Part shown: positions 1 to 6,534 of the stretch, one piece after another
How the letters are laid out: every line of letters begins with the position of its first letter
How positions within the stretch are numbered: the first letter of the stretch is position 1
From: Alphaproteobacteria bacterium
GTDB taxonomy: Bacteria > Pseudomonadota > Alphaproteobacteria > ATCC43930 > CGMCC-115725
Reading direction: 5' to 3'
Length of the DNA: 8,348 bases
Assembly (NCBI GenBank): GCA_030039975.1
Contig: JASHUO010000699.1
Span: 1 to 8,348, forward strand
Position numbers and translations under genes: made by a program
The notes under the pieces: model-generated
Databases searched by the model: none
The model's input: the letters and a program-made list of their open reading frames with translations, nothing else
Told to the model about the DNA's origin: nothing

Positions 1-1448
1 GTGTCGACCAGCATCGGATAGAGCCGCCGCCAATCGAATTGGCGGTAGAGCACGAGTCCCGTCACCATCGCATAGGCGATGCCGATGGTCGAGACCTCGG
101 TGGCGGTGGCGATGCCTTCGACCACGGCGGCGCGGATGATGAAGGGCAGCACCAGTGCCGGCAGCGCCACCAGGAAGCTCTTGCCGATCTCGCGCGGGCT
201 CGCGCGCCGCACGCCGGAGAGATCTTCGCCGCGCGAGCGGTACCAGGCGAAGGCGCAGAGCGCCAGCGCCAGCACCGCCGCCGGCACCAGCCCGCCCGTG
301 AAGAGGGCGGCGATCGAGATGTTGGTGACCGAGCCGATGGTGAGCAGCACCAGGCTCGGCGGGATGGTCTCGGACATGGCGCCCGAGGCCGAGAGCAGCG
401 CCACCAGCTCGCCGGGATTGGCGCCGCGCCGCTTCATCTCGGGGAAGAGCGCCGGCGCGATCGCCGCCATGTCGGCCGCCTTGGAGCCGGAAATGCCGGA
501 GACGAGATACATGGCGCCGAGCAGCACATAGGAGAGCCCGCCGCGCACATGGCCGAGCAGCGCGGCGAGGAAATCGACCATGGCGCGCGCCAGCCCGGTC
601 ATCTCGATGAGCACGCCGAGGAAGACGAAGAGCGGCACGGCGAGCAGGATGATATGCGACATGCCCTCATCCATGCGCCCCATCACGACGATGAGCGGCA
701 CATGCGTCACCAGCGCGAGGTAGGAGAGGGTAGAGACGCCGAAGGCGAAGGCGATCGGCACGCCGATGGCGACCGCGAGCGCCACCAGCACGACGAAGAA
801 GACGACGAGGTTCCAATTGCCCATCGCCAGCAGCGTCGGGCGCAGCAGCAGCAGCGCCAGCGCCACGACGCCGGTGATCAGAAGCGCCACCGCGGCTTGG
901 CCGAGGCTCGCGCGCTCGATAAGGCGGGCGAGCGCGATCACCATCATCAGCACCGCCCCGACCTCGATGGCGGCGGCGCGCAGGCTGTTGTGCAGTTGCA
1001 GCGCCGGCGTCAGGATCGCCCATTCGTCGAGCGTGTAGTCATGCGCCGGCACCAGCACCAACACAACGAAGACCGCGACCACCAGCGCGGCGAGGGTCTC
1101 GAGCAGCGCGCGACAGCGCGCCGGCAATCGGGTGACGACGGCGGTGAGGCGCATATGCTCGCCGCGCCTGAGCGCGATGACGGCGCCGAGCATGGCGAGC
1201 CAGAGGAACAGGATCGAGGCGAGCTCGTCGCTCCAGGTCAGCGGCGCGTCGAAGACATAGCGCGAGACGGCACCGGCGAAGAGCACGACGATCTCCACCG
1301 CCACCAGAATCGCCGCCGGCACTTCGGTGATGAGCGCGAGCGCGCGGTCGAGCCAGAGCGCGCGTTGCGGCCGGGCGGCGCTCGTCTCCGCCGCGCCGGC
1401 GCCTTCCAATCCCGAGACGGTGGCGAGGGCCTCGCGCTCGCCCGCCAT
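1..1448 (-). CDS. TRAP transporter permease, fused DctQM (partial, C-terminus beyond left edge)
   Basis: Inner-membrane permease of a tripartite ATP-independent periplasmic (TRAP) transporter, which uses an ion gradient to import a solute delivered by the DctP protein encoded just upstream. Translating the minus strand from the ATG at 1446-1448 gives an open frame with no stop down to base 3, 482 codons. Residues 1-40 are a cytoplasmic-looking leader; residues about 38-190 look like the small DctQ subunit, with hydrophobic segments and the family signature W72-S-D-E75 followed by an F-x-W and R-R-G-E-H-M (about 94-99). The rest matches the large DctM subunit, with many hydrophobic segments, a GISGSKAADMAAIAPALF stretch and a SETIPPSL stretch typical of that family. 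The fused QM form usually exceeds 600 residues, so the end is missing. The start lies one base after the dctP stop (TGAGATG), so translation is probably coupled. An unfused arrangement is excluded because no stop or new start separates the two parts. Confidence 0.9.
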   Translation of the reverse strand, partial: MAGEREALATVSGLEGAGAAETSAARPQRALWLDRALALITEVPAAILVAVEIVVLFAGAVSRYVFDAPLTWSDELASILFLWLAMLGAVIALRRGEHMRLTAVVTRLPARCRALLETLAALVVAVFVVLVLVPAHDYTLDEWAILTPALQLHNSLRAAAIEVGAVLMMVIALARLIERASLGQAAVALLITGVVALALLLLRPTLLAMGNWNLVVFFVVLVALAVAIGVPIAFAFGVSTLSYLALVTHVPLIVVMGRMDEGMSHIILLAVPLFVFLGVLIEMTGLARAMVDFLAALLGHVRGGLSYVLLGAMYLVSGISGSKAADMAAIAPALFPEMKRRGANPGELVALLSASGAMSETIPPSLVLLTIGSVTNISIAALFTGGLVPAAVLALALCAFAWYRSRGEDLSGVRRASPREIGKSFLVALPALVLPFIIRAAVVEGIATATEVSTIGIAYAMVTGLVLYRQFDWRRLYPMLVD

Positions 1449-1449
1449 C

Positions 1450-2463
1450 TCAGGCCAGTCCGCCGGCGTATTTCTCCAAGAGGCTCCACGCCTCGGTGCC
1501 GTATTTGGTGCGCCAATCCGTGTAGAAGCCGGCCTGTTTCAGCACGGCGCGGAAGGCTTCGGCATCGGGCTTGTTGAAGACCATGCCTTCGCTTTCGAGC
1601 TTCCCCTGCAGCCCATCGTTGAGCTTGCGGATGTCGTCGCGCTGCAACAGCGCCGCCGCGTTCCAGTTGCGTGCGACGATCTCCTGCAGGTCCTTGGGCA
1701 GCTTCTCCCAGGCCGCCTGGTTCGCCAGCATCCAGAAGCCGTCCCACATGTGGTTGGTGGTGGAGCAGTATTTCTGCACCTCGTAGAGCTTGGCGATCTG
1801 GATGATCGACAGCGGATTCTCCTGGCCCTCGACCACCTTGGTCTGCAGCGCCGAATACACCTCGTTGAAGTTGACGCTGGCGGGCGAGGCCTTGAACGCC
1901 TCGAACATCGAGGTCCAGAGCGGGCTTACCGGCACGCGGATCTTGAAGCCCTTCAAATCGTCGGGCGTGTTGATGGGATGCGTGCTGCTGGTGATCTCGC
2001 GATAGCCATTGTCCCACATCTTGTCGAAGGCGTGGAGGCCGGCCTTGTCGATGGCGCCGCGCACATAGGCGCCGAGCGCGCCATCCATCGCCGGCCAGAC
2101 CTGGTCATAGCTCTTGAAGGCGAAGCCGATGCCGTTGATCGAGGCGACCGGCACCAGGGTCGCGAGGATAAGGCCGGAGAGGGTGAAGAACTCGATGCCG
2201 CCGGTGCGCACCTGCGACAGCATGTCGGTATCGCCGCCGAGCTGGTTGTTGGGGAAGATCTCGATCTCGATCCTGCCCTTCGACTCGTCCTTGATCTTCG
2301 CCACCGCTTCGCGGGCGCGGACATTGATGGGGTGATCGACCGGCGCGTTGTTGGCGTATTTGTAGCTGAACTCGGCGGCGCGCGCGCGGCGCGGCAGCAA
2401 TATGGCGCTGGCGGCGGCGCCGGCGGCGGAGGCAACAAAGGCTCTGCGACTCAACTCAGACAT
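1450..2463 (-). CDS. dctP: TRAP transporter substrate-binding protein (DctP family)
   Basis: Periplasmic solute receptor of the TRAP system, 337 residues, a normal length for the family. The N-terminus has a twin-arginine type signal (S5-R6-R7-A-F-V followed by an alanine-rich hydrophobic stretch, likely cut after an A-R-A-A near residue 30), so it is probably exported folded by the Tat route. Family hallmarks include the early KYANNAPVDHP region, F70-PNNQLGGDTDM, the K-I-R176-V-P segment whose arginine normally pairs with a substrate carboxylate, and N200-E-V-Y-S-A-L-Q-T-K-V-V-E-G-Q-E-N216. The conserved arginine suggests a carboxylic acid ligand; its identity is unknown. The start has a GAGGAAA ribosome site six or so bases upstream. 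It sits 35 bases after the SDR gene and one base before the permease gene. The gene symbol is the family name and not a claim of C4-dicarboxylate specificity. Confidence 0.93.
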   Translation of the reverse strand: MSELSRRAFVASAAGAAASAILLPRRARAAEFSYKYANNAPVDHPINVRAREAVAKIKDESKGRIEIEIFPNNQLGGDTDMLSQVRTGGIEFFTLSGLILATLVPVASINGIGFAFKSYDQVWPAMDGALGAYVRGAIDKAGLHAFDKMWDNGYREITSSTHPINTPDDLKGFKIRVPVSPLWTSMFEAFKASPASVNFNEVYSALQTKVVEGQENPLSIIQIAKLYEVQKYCSTTNHMWDGFWMLANQAAWEKLPKDLQEIVARNWNAAALLQRDDIRKLNDGLQGKLESEGMVFNKPDAEAFRAVLKQAGFYTDWRTKYGTEAWSLLEKYAGGLA

Positions 2464-2498
2464 GGGTTTCCTCGCTTTGTTGGATCAGGTTTCTTGCT

Positions 2499-3236
2499 TT
2501 ACGGCATCACCAGACCGCCATCGACGGTCAGCGTCGCGCCATCGATATAAGAGGCGGCGGGCGACAGCAGCCAGGCGATGGTCTCGGCCACCTCCTCGGG
2601 CCGCCCGGCGCGGCCTTGCGGAACCATGCTCAGGGCGCGCTGCTGCACGCCGGGAAAGCGCCAGACGCTCTCCAGCATCGGCGTCTCGATCGGACCGGGA
2701 GCGACGCAGTTGACGGAAATTTTCTTCTCGGCGAGCGAGCGCGCCGCATTCTTGCTGAGCGCCACGACCGCGCCCTTGCTCGCGGCATAGGCGCCGGTGC
2801 CGCCGACCCCGCCGCCGCGCAGCCCGGCGACGCTCGCCACCGTGCAGATGCGCGCGCCTTCGGCCATGTGCTTGGCCGCCTCGCGGATCGAGAGAAAGGT
2901 GCCGATGACGTTGACGTCGTAGATACGCCGGAAAATCTCCGGCGTCAGCTCCATGAATTGGGTGACGTCGAGGATGCCGGCGCAGGTCGCAAGCCCCTCG
3001 ATGCTGCCGCTTGCCGCAAGCTCGGTGAAAGCCGCCGTCACATCGCGCTCATCGGCCACGTCGACCCGGCGGGCGAGGTGATCGCTGCCGATGCGGCGCG
3101 CCACCGCCGCGGCGGCGTCGCCGTCACGATCGAAGCAGGCGACACGCCAGCCTTGCCCTGCGAGCACGACCGCGGTGGCGGCGCCGATGCCGCTTCCCGC
3201 GCCGGTAACCGCGGCGATCCGTCGGCGTGCTTCCAT
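2499..3236 (-). CDS. SDR family NAD(P)-dependent oxidoreductase
   Basis: Classical short-chain dehydrogenase/reductase, 245 residues, cytoplasmic, interconverting a hydroxyl and a carbonyl group. The Rossmann motif T11-G-A-G-S-G-I-G18 binds the dinucleotide; D36 at the end of the second strand favours NAD(H) over NADP(H). D60 (VDV) and N109 (DVNV) are in place. The catalytic set is S135, Y150 and K154 (Y-A-A-S-K), and P-G-P-I-E-T is the usual segment after the active site; the protein ends in the standard V-D-G-G stretch. Two small deviations: the usual N-N-A-G is T-C-A-G (84-87), and a glycine-rich run G141-G-G-V-G-G-T-G lies between the serine and tyrosine. The ATG has a GGGGAGGGAG ribosome site eight bases upstream. 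As first gene of the TRAP operon it probably acts on the imported compound; close homologues are annotated as 3-oxoacyl-ACP reductase-like or polyol dehydrogenase, so the substrate is open. Confidence 0.93.
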   Translation of the reverse strand: MEARRRIAAVTGAGSGIGAATAVVLAGQGWRVACFDRDGDAAAAVARRIGSDHLARRVDVADERDVTAAFTELAASGSIEGLATCAGILDVTQFMELTPEIFRRIYDVNVIGTFLSIREAAKHMAEGARICTVASVAGLRGGGVGGTGAYAASKGAVVALSKNAARSLAEKKISVNCVAPGPIETPMLESVWRFPGVQQRALSMVPQGRAGRPEEVAETIAWLLSPAASYIDGATLTVDGGLVMP

Positions 3237-3244
3237 GATGACGA

Positions 3245-3254
3245 CTCCCTCCCC
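3245..3254 (-). promoter_or_regulatory. Strong ribosome-binding site of the SDR gene
   Basis: On the minus strand this reads GGGGAGGGAG, eight bases before the ATG at 3236. It fixes that start; the upstream ATG near 3256 is out of frame. The same GGGGAGG core precedes the LVIVD and DUF169 genes. Confidence 0.75.
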
Positions 3255-3289
3255 ACATGTCGCGCGCGCGGCGCGTTTTGCGCGGCGAT

Positions 3290-3328
3290 GATTCCGCGCG
3301 GCAAGCGCCTTGGCAAGGGCGCGGAATC
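3290..3328. repeat. 10-bp perfect inverted repeat in a divergent intergenic region
   Basis: GATTCCGCGC at 3290-3299 is mirrored exactly by GCGCGGAATC at 3319-3328, with a 19-base spacer that itself holds a direct repeat GGCAAG (3300-3305 and 3312-3317). It lies between the divergent SDR-TRAP operon and the lipoprotein gene. No run of T follows either arm and both genes point away, so a terminator is unlikely. It could be a binding site for a dimeric regulator or an RNA hairpin in the lipoprotein 5' leader. GC-rich DNA makes chance palindromes more likely, but ten exact pairs including the central GATTC/GAATC are more than GC bias alone would give. Confidence 0.6.
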
Positions 3329-3364
3329 GACCGTGCCAGATCTTGCCGGGTCGGAGGCCTTCCT

Positions 3365-3748
3365 ATGCGACCATTGGGTGCGATCTTCGGGCTTATCGCC
3401 CTGACGCTCGCTTCGTGCGGTCCGCCGCAGCGGCCGCCGCCGCCCTATTTCGTCATTCCGGCCGGTCCGGCGCCGCAAGCCCGGGCGGCGCCGGTTCCGG
3501 CAGGCGCGCCCGGCGACTTACCGCTCGTGCCGCCCAACCCATCGGTGCAGTATTTCCTGCCGAGCCATCCCGAGGATTTCGAGCAAAGCGCGGCGCCCGT
3601 GCCGCGACCGTCGGCGCCGGCGCCGTTCTACGCCGCGCCGATCAATCCCGGCCCGGTGACCGGCTACGGCCCCGGCGGCATGGCCCTGCCGCCCGGCTCA
3701 CCCCCCAACCCGCCTTATCCCGCCGGCGGGTTGACCGGCATCCGCTGA
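3365..3748 (+). CDS. Small proline-rich lipoprotein, function unknown
   Basis: A 127-residue predicted lipoprotein. Residues 1-18 form a lipoprotein signal: M-R-P, a hydrophobic core and the lipobox L15-A-S-C18, so the mature protein would start with acylated C18 and be anchored to a membrane. The remainder is dominated by proline, alanine and glycine, with short P-P-P-P and P-A-P runs, and has no recognisable fold, suggesting an extended periplasmic or surface tail. The start at 3365 is chosen because GGAGG at 3353-3357 lies seven bases upstream and because the signal peptide begins exactly there; the frame is open further upstream to 3257 but that extension is arginine-rich and lacks signal character. 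The gene is divergent from the SDR operon and convergent with the PAS gene, so it is probably its own transcription unit. I do not recognise a named family. Confidence 0.75.
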   Translation: MRPLGAIFGLIALTLASCGPPQRPPPPYFVIPAGPAPQARAAPVPAGAPGDLPLVPPNPSVQYFLPSHPEDFEQSAAPVPRPSAPAPFYAAPINPGPVTGYGPGGMALPPGSPPNPPYPAGGLTGIR

Positions 3749-3761
3749 CCGCCATCAGCGG
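3742..3761. terminator. Weak hairpin at a convergent gene junction
   Basis: CCGCTG (3742-3747, overlapping the lipoprotein stop) pairs with CAGCGG (3756-3761); an alternative GCGG/CCGC hairpin around GATAT (3758-3770) overlaps it. It lies where the lipoprotein and PAS genes converge. No T-run follows on either strand, so intrinsic termination is doubtful. Confidence 0.25.
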
Positions 3762-3777
3762 GATATCCGCCGCCGCA

Positions 3778-4212
3778 TCACGCCGTGCGCGGGCGAGCGG
3801 CAAGCTCCTTGCGCAGCTTTTGCATCTCCTCGAAGCGCGCGGTCACATCGCGCAAGATGGCGGCGATACCCTGAAGCCGGCCGTCGGCGCCGCGAAACGG
3901 CAAGATGGTGAATTCGAGCGAGACGCGCGTGCCATCCTTGCGCAGTCCGGGGACGGACAGCAGATCGCCCTCGCCGTAACGCGACGTCCCGGTCGCGATG
4001 ACCCGGCGATACCCCTGCCAGTGTCGGTCGCGCAGCTTGTCCGGGATGATGAGATCGAGCGAACGTCCCACCGCCTCGTCGGCGGCAAACCCGAAGATCC
4101 TCTGCGCGCCTCTGTTCCAGAAGCGGATCAGCCCCTCCGCATCGGCATAGATGATCGCGTCTGACGCCTCTTCGGCGAGCGTGCGGTAGAAACGATCGAG
4201 ATCGAGGCCCAT
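3778..4212 (-). CDS. Stand-alone PAS domain protein
   Basis: A 144-residue single-domain PAS sensor, cytoplasmic. The PAS core runs from about residue 8 to 123: the D-A-I-I-Y-A-D-A-E-G start, F31-W-N-R-G-A-Q-R-I-F-G-F, a helix with R-D-R-H64-W65, then R91-K-D-G and the final strand leading to I-L-R-D-V-T. Residues about 121-141 are charged and could form a short coiled coil, but there is no kinase, cyclase, GGDEF or DNA-binding output domain. H64 falls in about the place of the heme-ligating histidine of FixL PAS domains, so heme or another cofactor is possible, though not shown. The start at 4212 is preferred over an upstream in-frame one because the stop of the LVIVD gene (4220-4222) is seven bases upstream and TGAGGCGG there acts as ribosome site; the longer form would overlap that gene and has no PAS-like sequence. 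Confidence 0.82.
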   Translation of the reverse strand: MGLDLDRFYRTLAEEASDAIIYADAEGLIRFWNRGAQRIFGFAADEAVGRSLDLIIPDKLRDRHWQGYRRVIATGTSRYGEGDLLSVPGLRKDGTRVSLEFTILPFRGADGRLQGIAAILRDVTARFEEMQKLRKELAARPRTA

Positions 4213-4219
4213 AGCCGCC

Positions 4220-5638
4220 TCACTTCGAGAAATTCGCGATCCGCCGCGCCGCGCCGGTGAGCTCCAGGATGTGCATGCCGTTATCGGCGCGGTCGACGAT
4301 ATAGATATAGCCGCGATTATCGACCTCGACATTGCTGGTCTGGATCACTTTGACGCAATGCTGCTTGCCCTCGACCGTGGCGCAGCTCGGTTGCGCGCGC
4401 GGCGTGACCGCCGGGATGTAATGCGCCATCTCGATCGGCTGGTAGGGATCGCGCATGTCGACGACGCGCACGCCGGCGTTGAACGCGGCGAAGAACACCA
4501 GGCGCTGGTAATAGATCGGCGTCATGTTTTGGTTCGACGAAGCGGTGCCGAAGCGGCCGCCGCGGCTGCAGAAATCGCCGCTCCGTTCGAACGGCGTGTA
4601 GCTCGACACCACCATCGGCCGCGCCTCGCTGGTGACATCGACGAACCACGCCATCTGCCGCGGCTCCTGGCATTCCGCGGCGGTTGCCTCGCCGGTGACG
4701 ACGACGAAGTTGCGCGTCGACGCCGCGTCATGGGCGAATTCCGCGATCTTGATGCCGGGCACGGGGAAGACGCTGTGCGCGCCGGTGAGGGCGGAGAGGT
4801 CGAGACGACCGACCTGCGGATCGAGCAGGTTCTGCGCTGTCGGCTCCTTCGCTCCCTTGAGCAGCTTCTCGCGGTCGACGATCTGCAGGATGCCGTCCTT
4901 GTCGGCGCCGTAGCCGAGATAGACGCGGTTGCCATCGGGCCCGGTCGAAATCGCGCTCTGCAGGTCGGTCGACACCGGTTCCGTGGCACCGGGTTGCTGG
5001 CCGACCAGGCCGAAATCGCGGATGTGGACGGGATGCTCGGGGTTGCTCAAATCATAGACCTGCATCACCCGGTGCGCCCGCCAACCGGGCACGCCAGAGG
5101 CGAGATAGGCGATGCCGGTATTGCACTCCCACCAGTTCCGGTGCGTGCCCTGCTCGCCTTCGATGCGCGCCAGCAGCTCCGGCCGGACCGGCGTGCTGAC
5201 ATCCCAGATCTCATGCGCGGAGGTGCCGAAGCTGCGCAGCAGATAGGTCTTCTTGGGATCGCCCTTGGGCAGCGCCTTGCCGTCGCACACTTGCACCGTC
5301 TCAGCGCCGCCCTGCTCGCCGGTCCCGGGCGCGCCGGGAATGTGGTGCAGGTATTTGGGATGGCGCGGATCGGTGACGTCGACGATGGAAGTGCCGTTGT
5401 CCTCGTGCTTGCCGGTGAGCGGGTTGAGCGGCTTCGGATCGGCCTCGCTGCCGCCGTTATGGCCGATATAGGCGATCCAGCGGCCGTCCTGCTCGTGGAT
5501 CACCGGCTGATCGGCGCTGCGCCCCTCGAGCTCGTTGTAGCCGAGCAGCTTCATATTGGTGGCGCTGGGCCGGCTCTGCGCGAAAGCTTGCGGCGCGATC
5601 GCGACGAGCGCGATCGCGGCGAAGATGCTCAGCCTCAT
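4220..5638 (-). CDS. Secreted LVIVD-repeat (beta-propeller-like) protein
   Basis: A 472-residue exported protein. Residues 1-20 form a Sec signal peptide (M-R-L-S, hydrophobic core, A-F-A before Q21). The mature part holds repeated strands of the LVIVD type: S-I-V-D-V-T-D-P (84-91), E-I-W-D-V-S-T-P (143-150), V-Y-D-L-S-N-P (194-200), W-F-V-D-V-T (331-336), V-V-D-M-R-D-P (392-398) and I-Y-I-V-D-R (445-450), each followed by a P-x-x-x-x turn; such repeats build a propeller-like fold. Six cysteines (118, 172, 323, 357, 419, 428) could form disulfides in the periplasm. The activity is unknown; such domains often bind partners or ligands. The start at 5638 is favoured over the longer frame to 5725 by the signal peptide and by a GGGGAGGGAA ribosome site seven bases upstream. 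It lies 83 bases after the DUF169 gene and seven before the PAS start. Confidence 0.85.
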   Translation of the reverse strand: MRLSIFAAIALVAIAPQAFAQSRPSATNMKLLGYNELEGRSADQPVIHEQDGRWIAYIGHNGGSEADPKPLNPLTGKHEDNGTSIVDVTDPRHPKYLHHIPGAPGTGEQGGAETVQVCDGKALPKGDPKKTYLLRSFGTSAHEIWDVSTPVRPELLARIEGEQGTHRNWWECNTGIAYLASGVPGWRAHRVMQVYDLSNPEHPVHIRDFGLVGQQPGATEPVSTDLQSAISTGPDGNRVYLGYGADKDGILQIVDREKLLKGAKEPTAQNLLDPQVGRLDLSALTGAHSVFPVPGIKIAEFAHDAASTRNFVVVTGEATAAECQEPRQMAWFVDVTSEARPMVVSSYTPFERSGDFCSRGGRFGTASSNQNMTPIYYQRLVFFAAFNAGVRVVDMRDPYQPIEMAHYIPAVTPRAQPSCATVEGKQHCVKVIQTSNVEVDNRGYIYIVDRADNGMHILELTGAARRIANFSK

Positions 5639-5645
5639 GATGCGG

Positions 5646-5655
5646 TTCCCTCCCC
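5646..5655 (-). promoter_or_regulatory. Ribosome-binding site deciding the LVIVD gene start
   Basis: Reads GGGGAGGGAA on the minus strand, seven bases before the ATG at 5638. Together with the signal peptide it rules out the 29-residue arginine-rich extension upstream. Confidence 0.7.
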
Positions 5656-5721
5656 GAATCGAGCTGGCGCGGCGCGCCCGGCATCTCGTCGCCGCACCAT
5701 AGTCGCGCGGCGGTCTCCGGT

Positions 5722-6504
5722 TCAACCGTAGCTTTTCGCCATGCCTTCGGCCGGGTCGGCAAACGCGCCATAGGGCGGGATGGGATAGCGCAGCCCGGCC
5801 TTGGCGAGGCCTTTCAGCCCCTCGACGGCGCGCGCCAGATCCTGCGGCGGCAGCGCCATCAGCATCTCGTCATCGGCGACGCCGCCATAGCGCCGCTCGG
5901 CATAGCAGGGGATGGAAAGGCTCACCTCGCGCGTCTTCAGCGCATGTCCCCAGCTATCGGCGCACGCGCTCTCGCCGGTGATGGAGAAATCGTAGCGGCG
6001 ATAATTCTTCCATTGCAGCCCGTTGATGAACAGGATCATCTGCCCCGGCGTGCCGTAGAACAGCACGATGTCCGGCGGATCGAGCCGCGCGGCGCGCAGC
6101 GGCGCGACGACCAGCGCATGATAGCGCCCGGCGGGCACGCGCGGCATGTGCTGCTGATGCGCGGCCGCGGCCGCCTGGTTCTCGAACCAGACGTCGGTCA
6201 TGCGCTTGCCCGAAAGAAAATCCTCGCCCGGCGCGTTGAGCCCGATGATGCCGCCGCAATTGCTGAACGGGCGCAGATTGTCGTGGACGATGCCGAGCGT
6301 CAGCCCGGCCACGCGCGCCTGCGTCACCAGCTGGCAGGTGCTGAACGCCGCGCCCGGCTTCGGCCGGCGCAGCCCCGGTATCGCGTCGAGCGCCGCCTTG
6401 TCCTCGAAGAGCCGCATGCCGATCGGCAACGTCCTGAGCCGCAGCAGCTCGGTCAGCTCCTGCGCCAGCTGCTTCAGCGCCTCGGCGCCGGGACCTTCGC
6501 TCAT
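5722..6504 (-). CDS. DUF169 domain protein (COG2043 type)
   Basis: A 260-residue cytoplasmic protein of the DUF169 family, function unknown. The match rests on an overall pattern I recognise: an N-terminal helix ending L-R-L-R-T-L-P-I-G-M (21-30), F54-S-T-C57-Q-L-V-T-Q-A-R, N82-C83-G-G-I-I-G-L, the P-P-D-I-V-L-F-Y-G-T-P-G-Q stretch (143-155), T-G-E-S-A-C181-A-D-S and S-I-P-C200-Y-A-E-R-R. These four cysteines are the only ones in the protein and each sits in a conserved-looking motif, so metal or iron-sulfur binding, or redox chemistry, is plausible but inferred. There is no signal peptide or membrane segment. The ATG has GGGGAGGAAG immediately upstream. The gene follows the FAD oxidoreductase by 30 bases and precedes the LVIVD gene by 83, consistent with one transcript. 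Confidence 0.87.
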   Translation of the reverse strand: MSEGPGAEALKQLAQELTELLRLRTLPIGMRLFEDKAALDAIPGLRRPKPGAAFSTCQLVTQARVAGLTLGIVHDNLRPFSNCGGIIGLNAPGEDFLSGKRMTDVWFENQAAAAAHQQHMPRVPAGRYHALVVAPLRAARLDPPDIVLFYGTPGQMILFINGLQWKNYRRYDFSITGESACADSWGHALKTREVSLSIPCYAERRYGGVADDEMLMALPPQDLARAVEGLKGLAKAGLRYPIPPYGAFADPAEGMAKSYG

Positions 6505-6534
6505 CGCTTCCTCCCCAGAGATCGTCCGGCCAGC

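Noticed and set aside
39..1577. 512-codon plus-strand open frame rich in His, Arg, Asp and Gln
   Set aside because: It lies opposite the DctQM and DctP genes; its low-complexity H/R/D/Q composition is the usual antisense shadow of a GC-rich gene.
1327..2550. 407-codon plus-strand open frame
   Set aside because: Antisense to DctP and the start of DctQM; the DctP family match is decisive.
4213..4332. 40-residue N-terminal extension of the PAS protein
   Set aside because: It overlaps the end of the LVIVD gene and has no PAS-like sequence; the ATG at 4212 has its own ribosome site.
5639..5725. 29-residue N-terminal extension of the LVIVD protein
   Set aside because: It would bury the signal peptide behind an arginine-rich segment, and the ribosome site lies inside it.
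4271..5731. 486-codon plus-strand open frame
   Set aside because: Antisense shadow of the LVIVD gene, with no motif or plausible start site.
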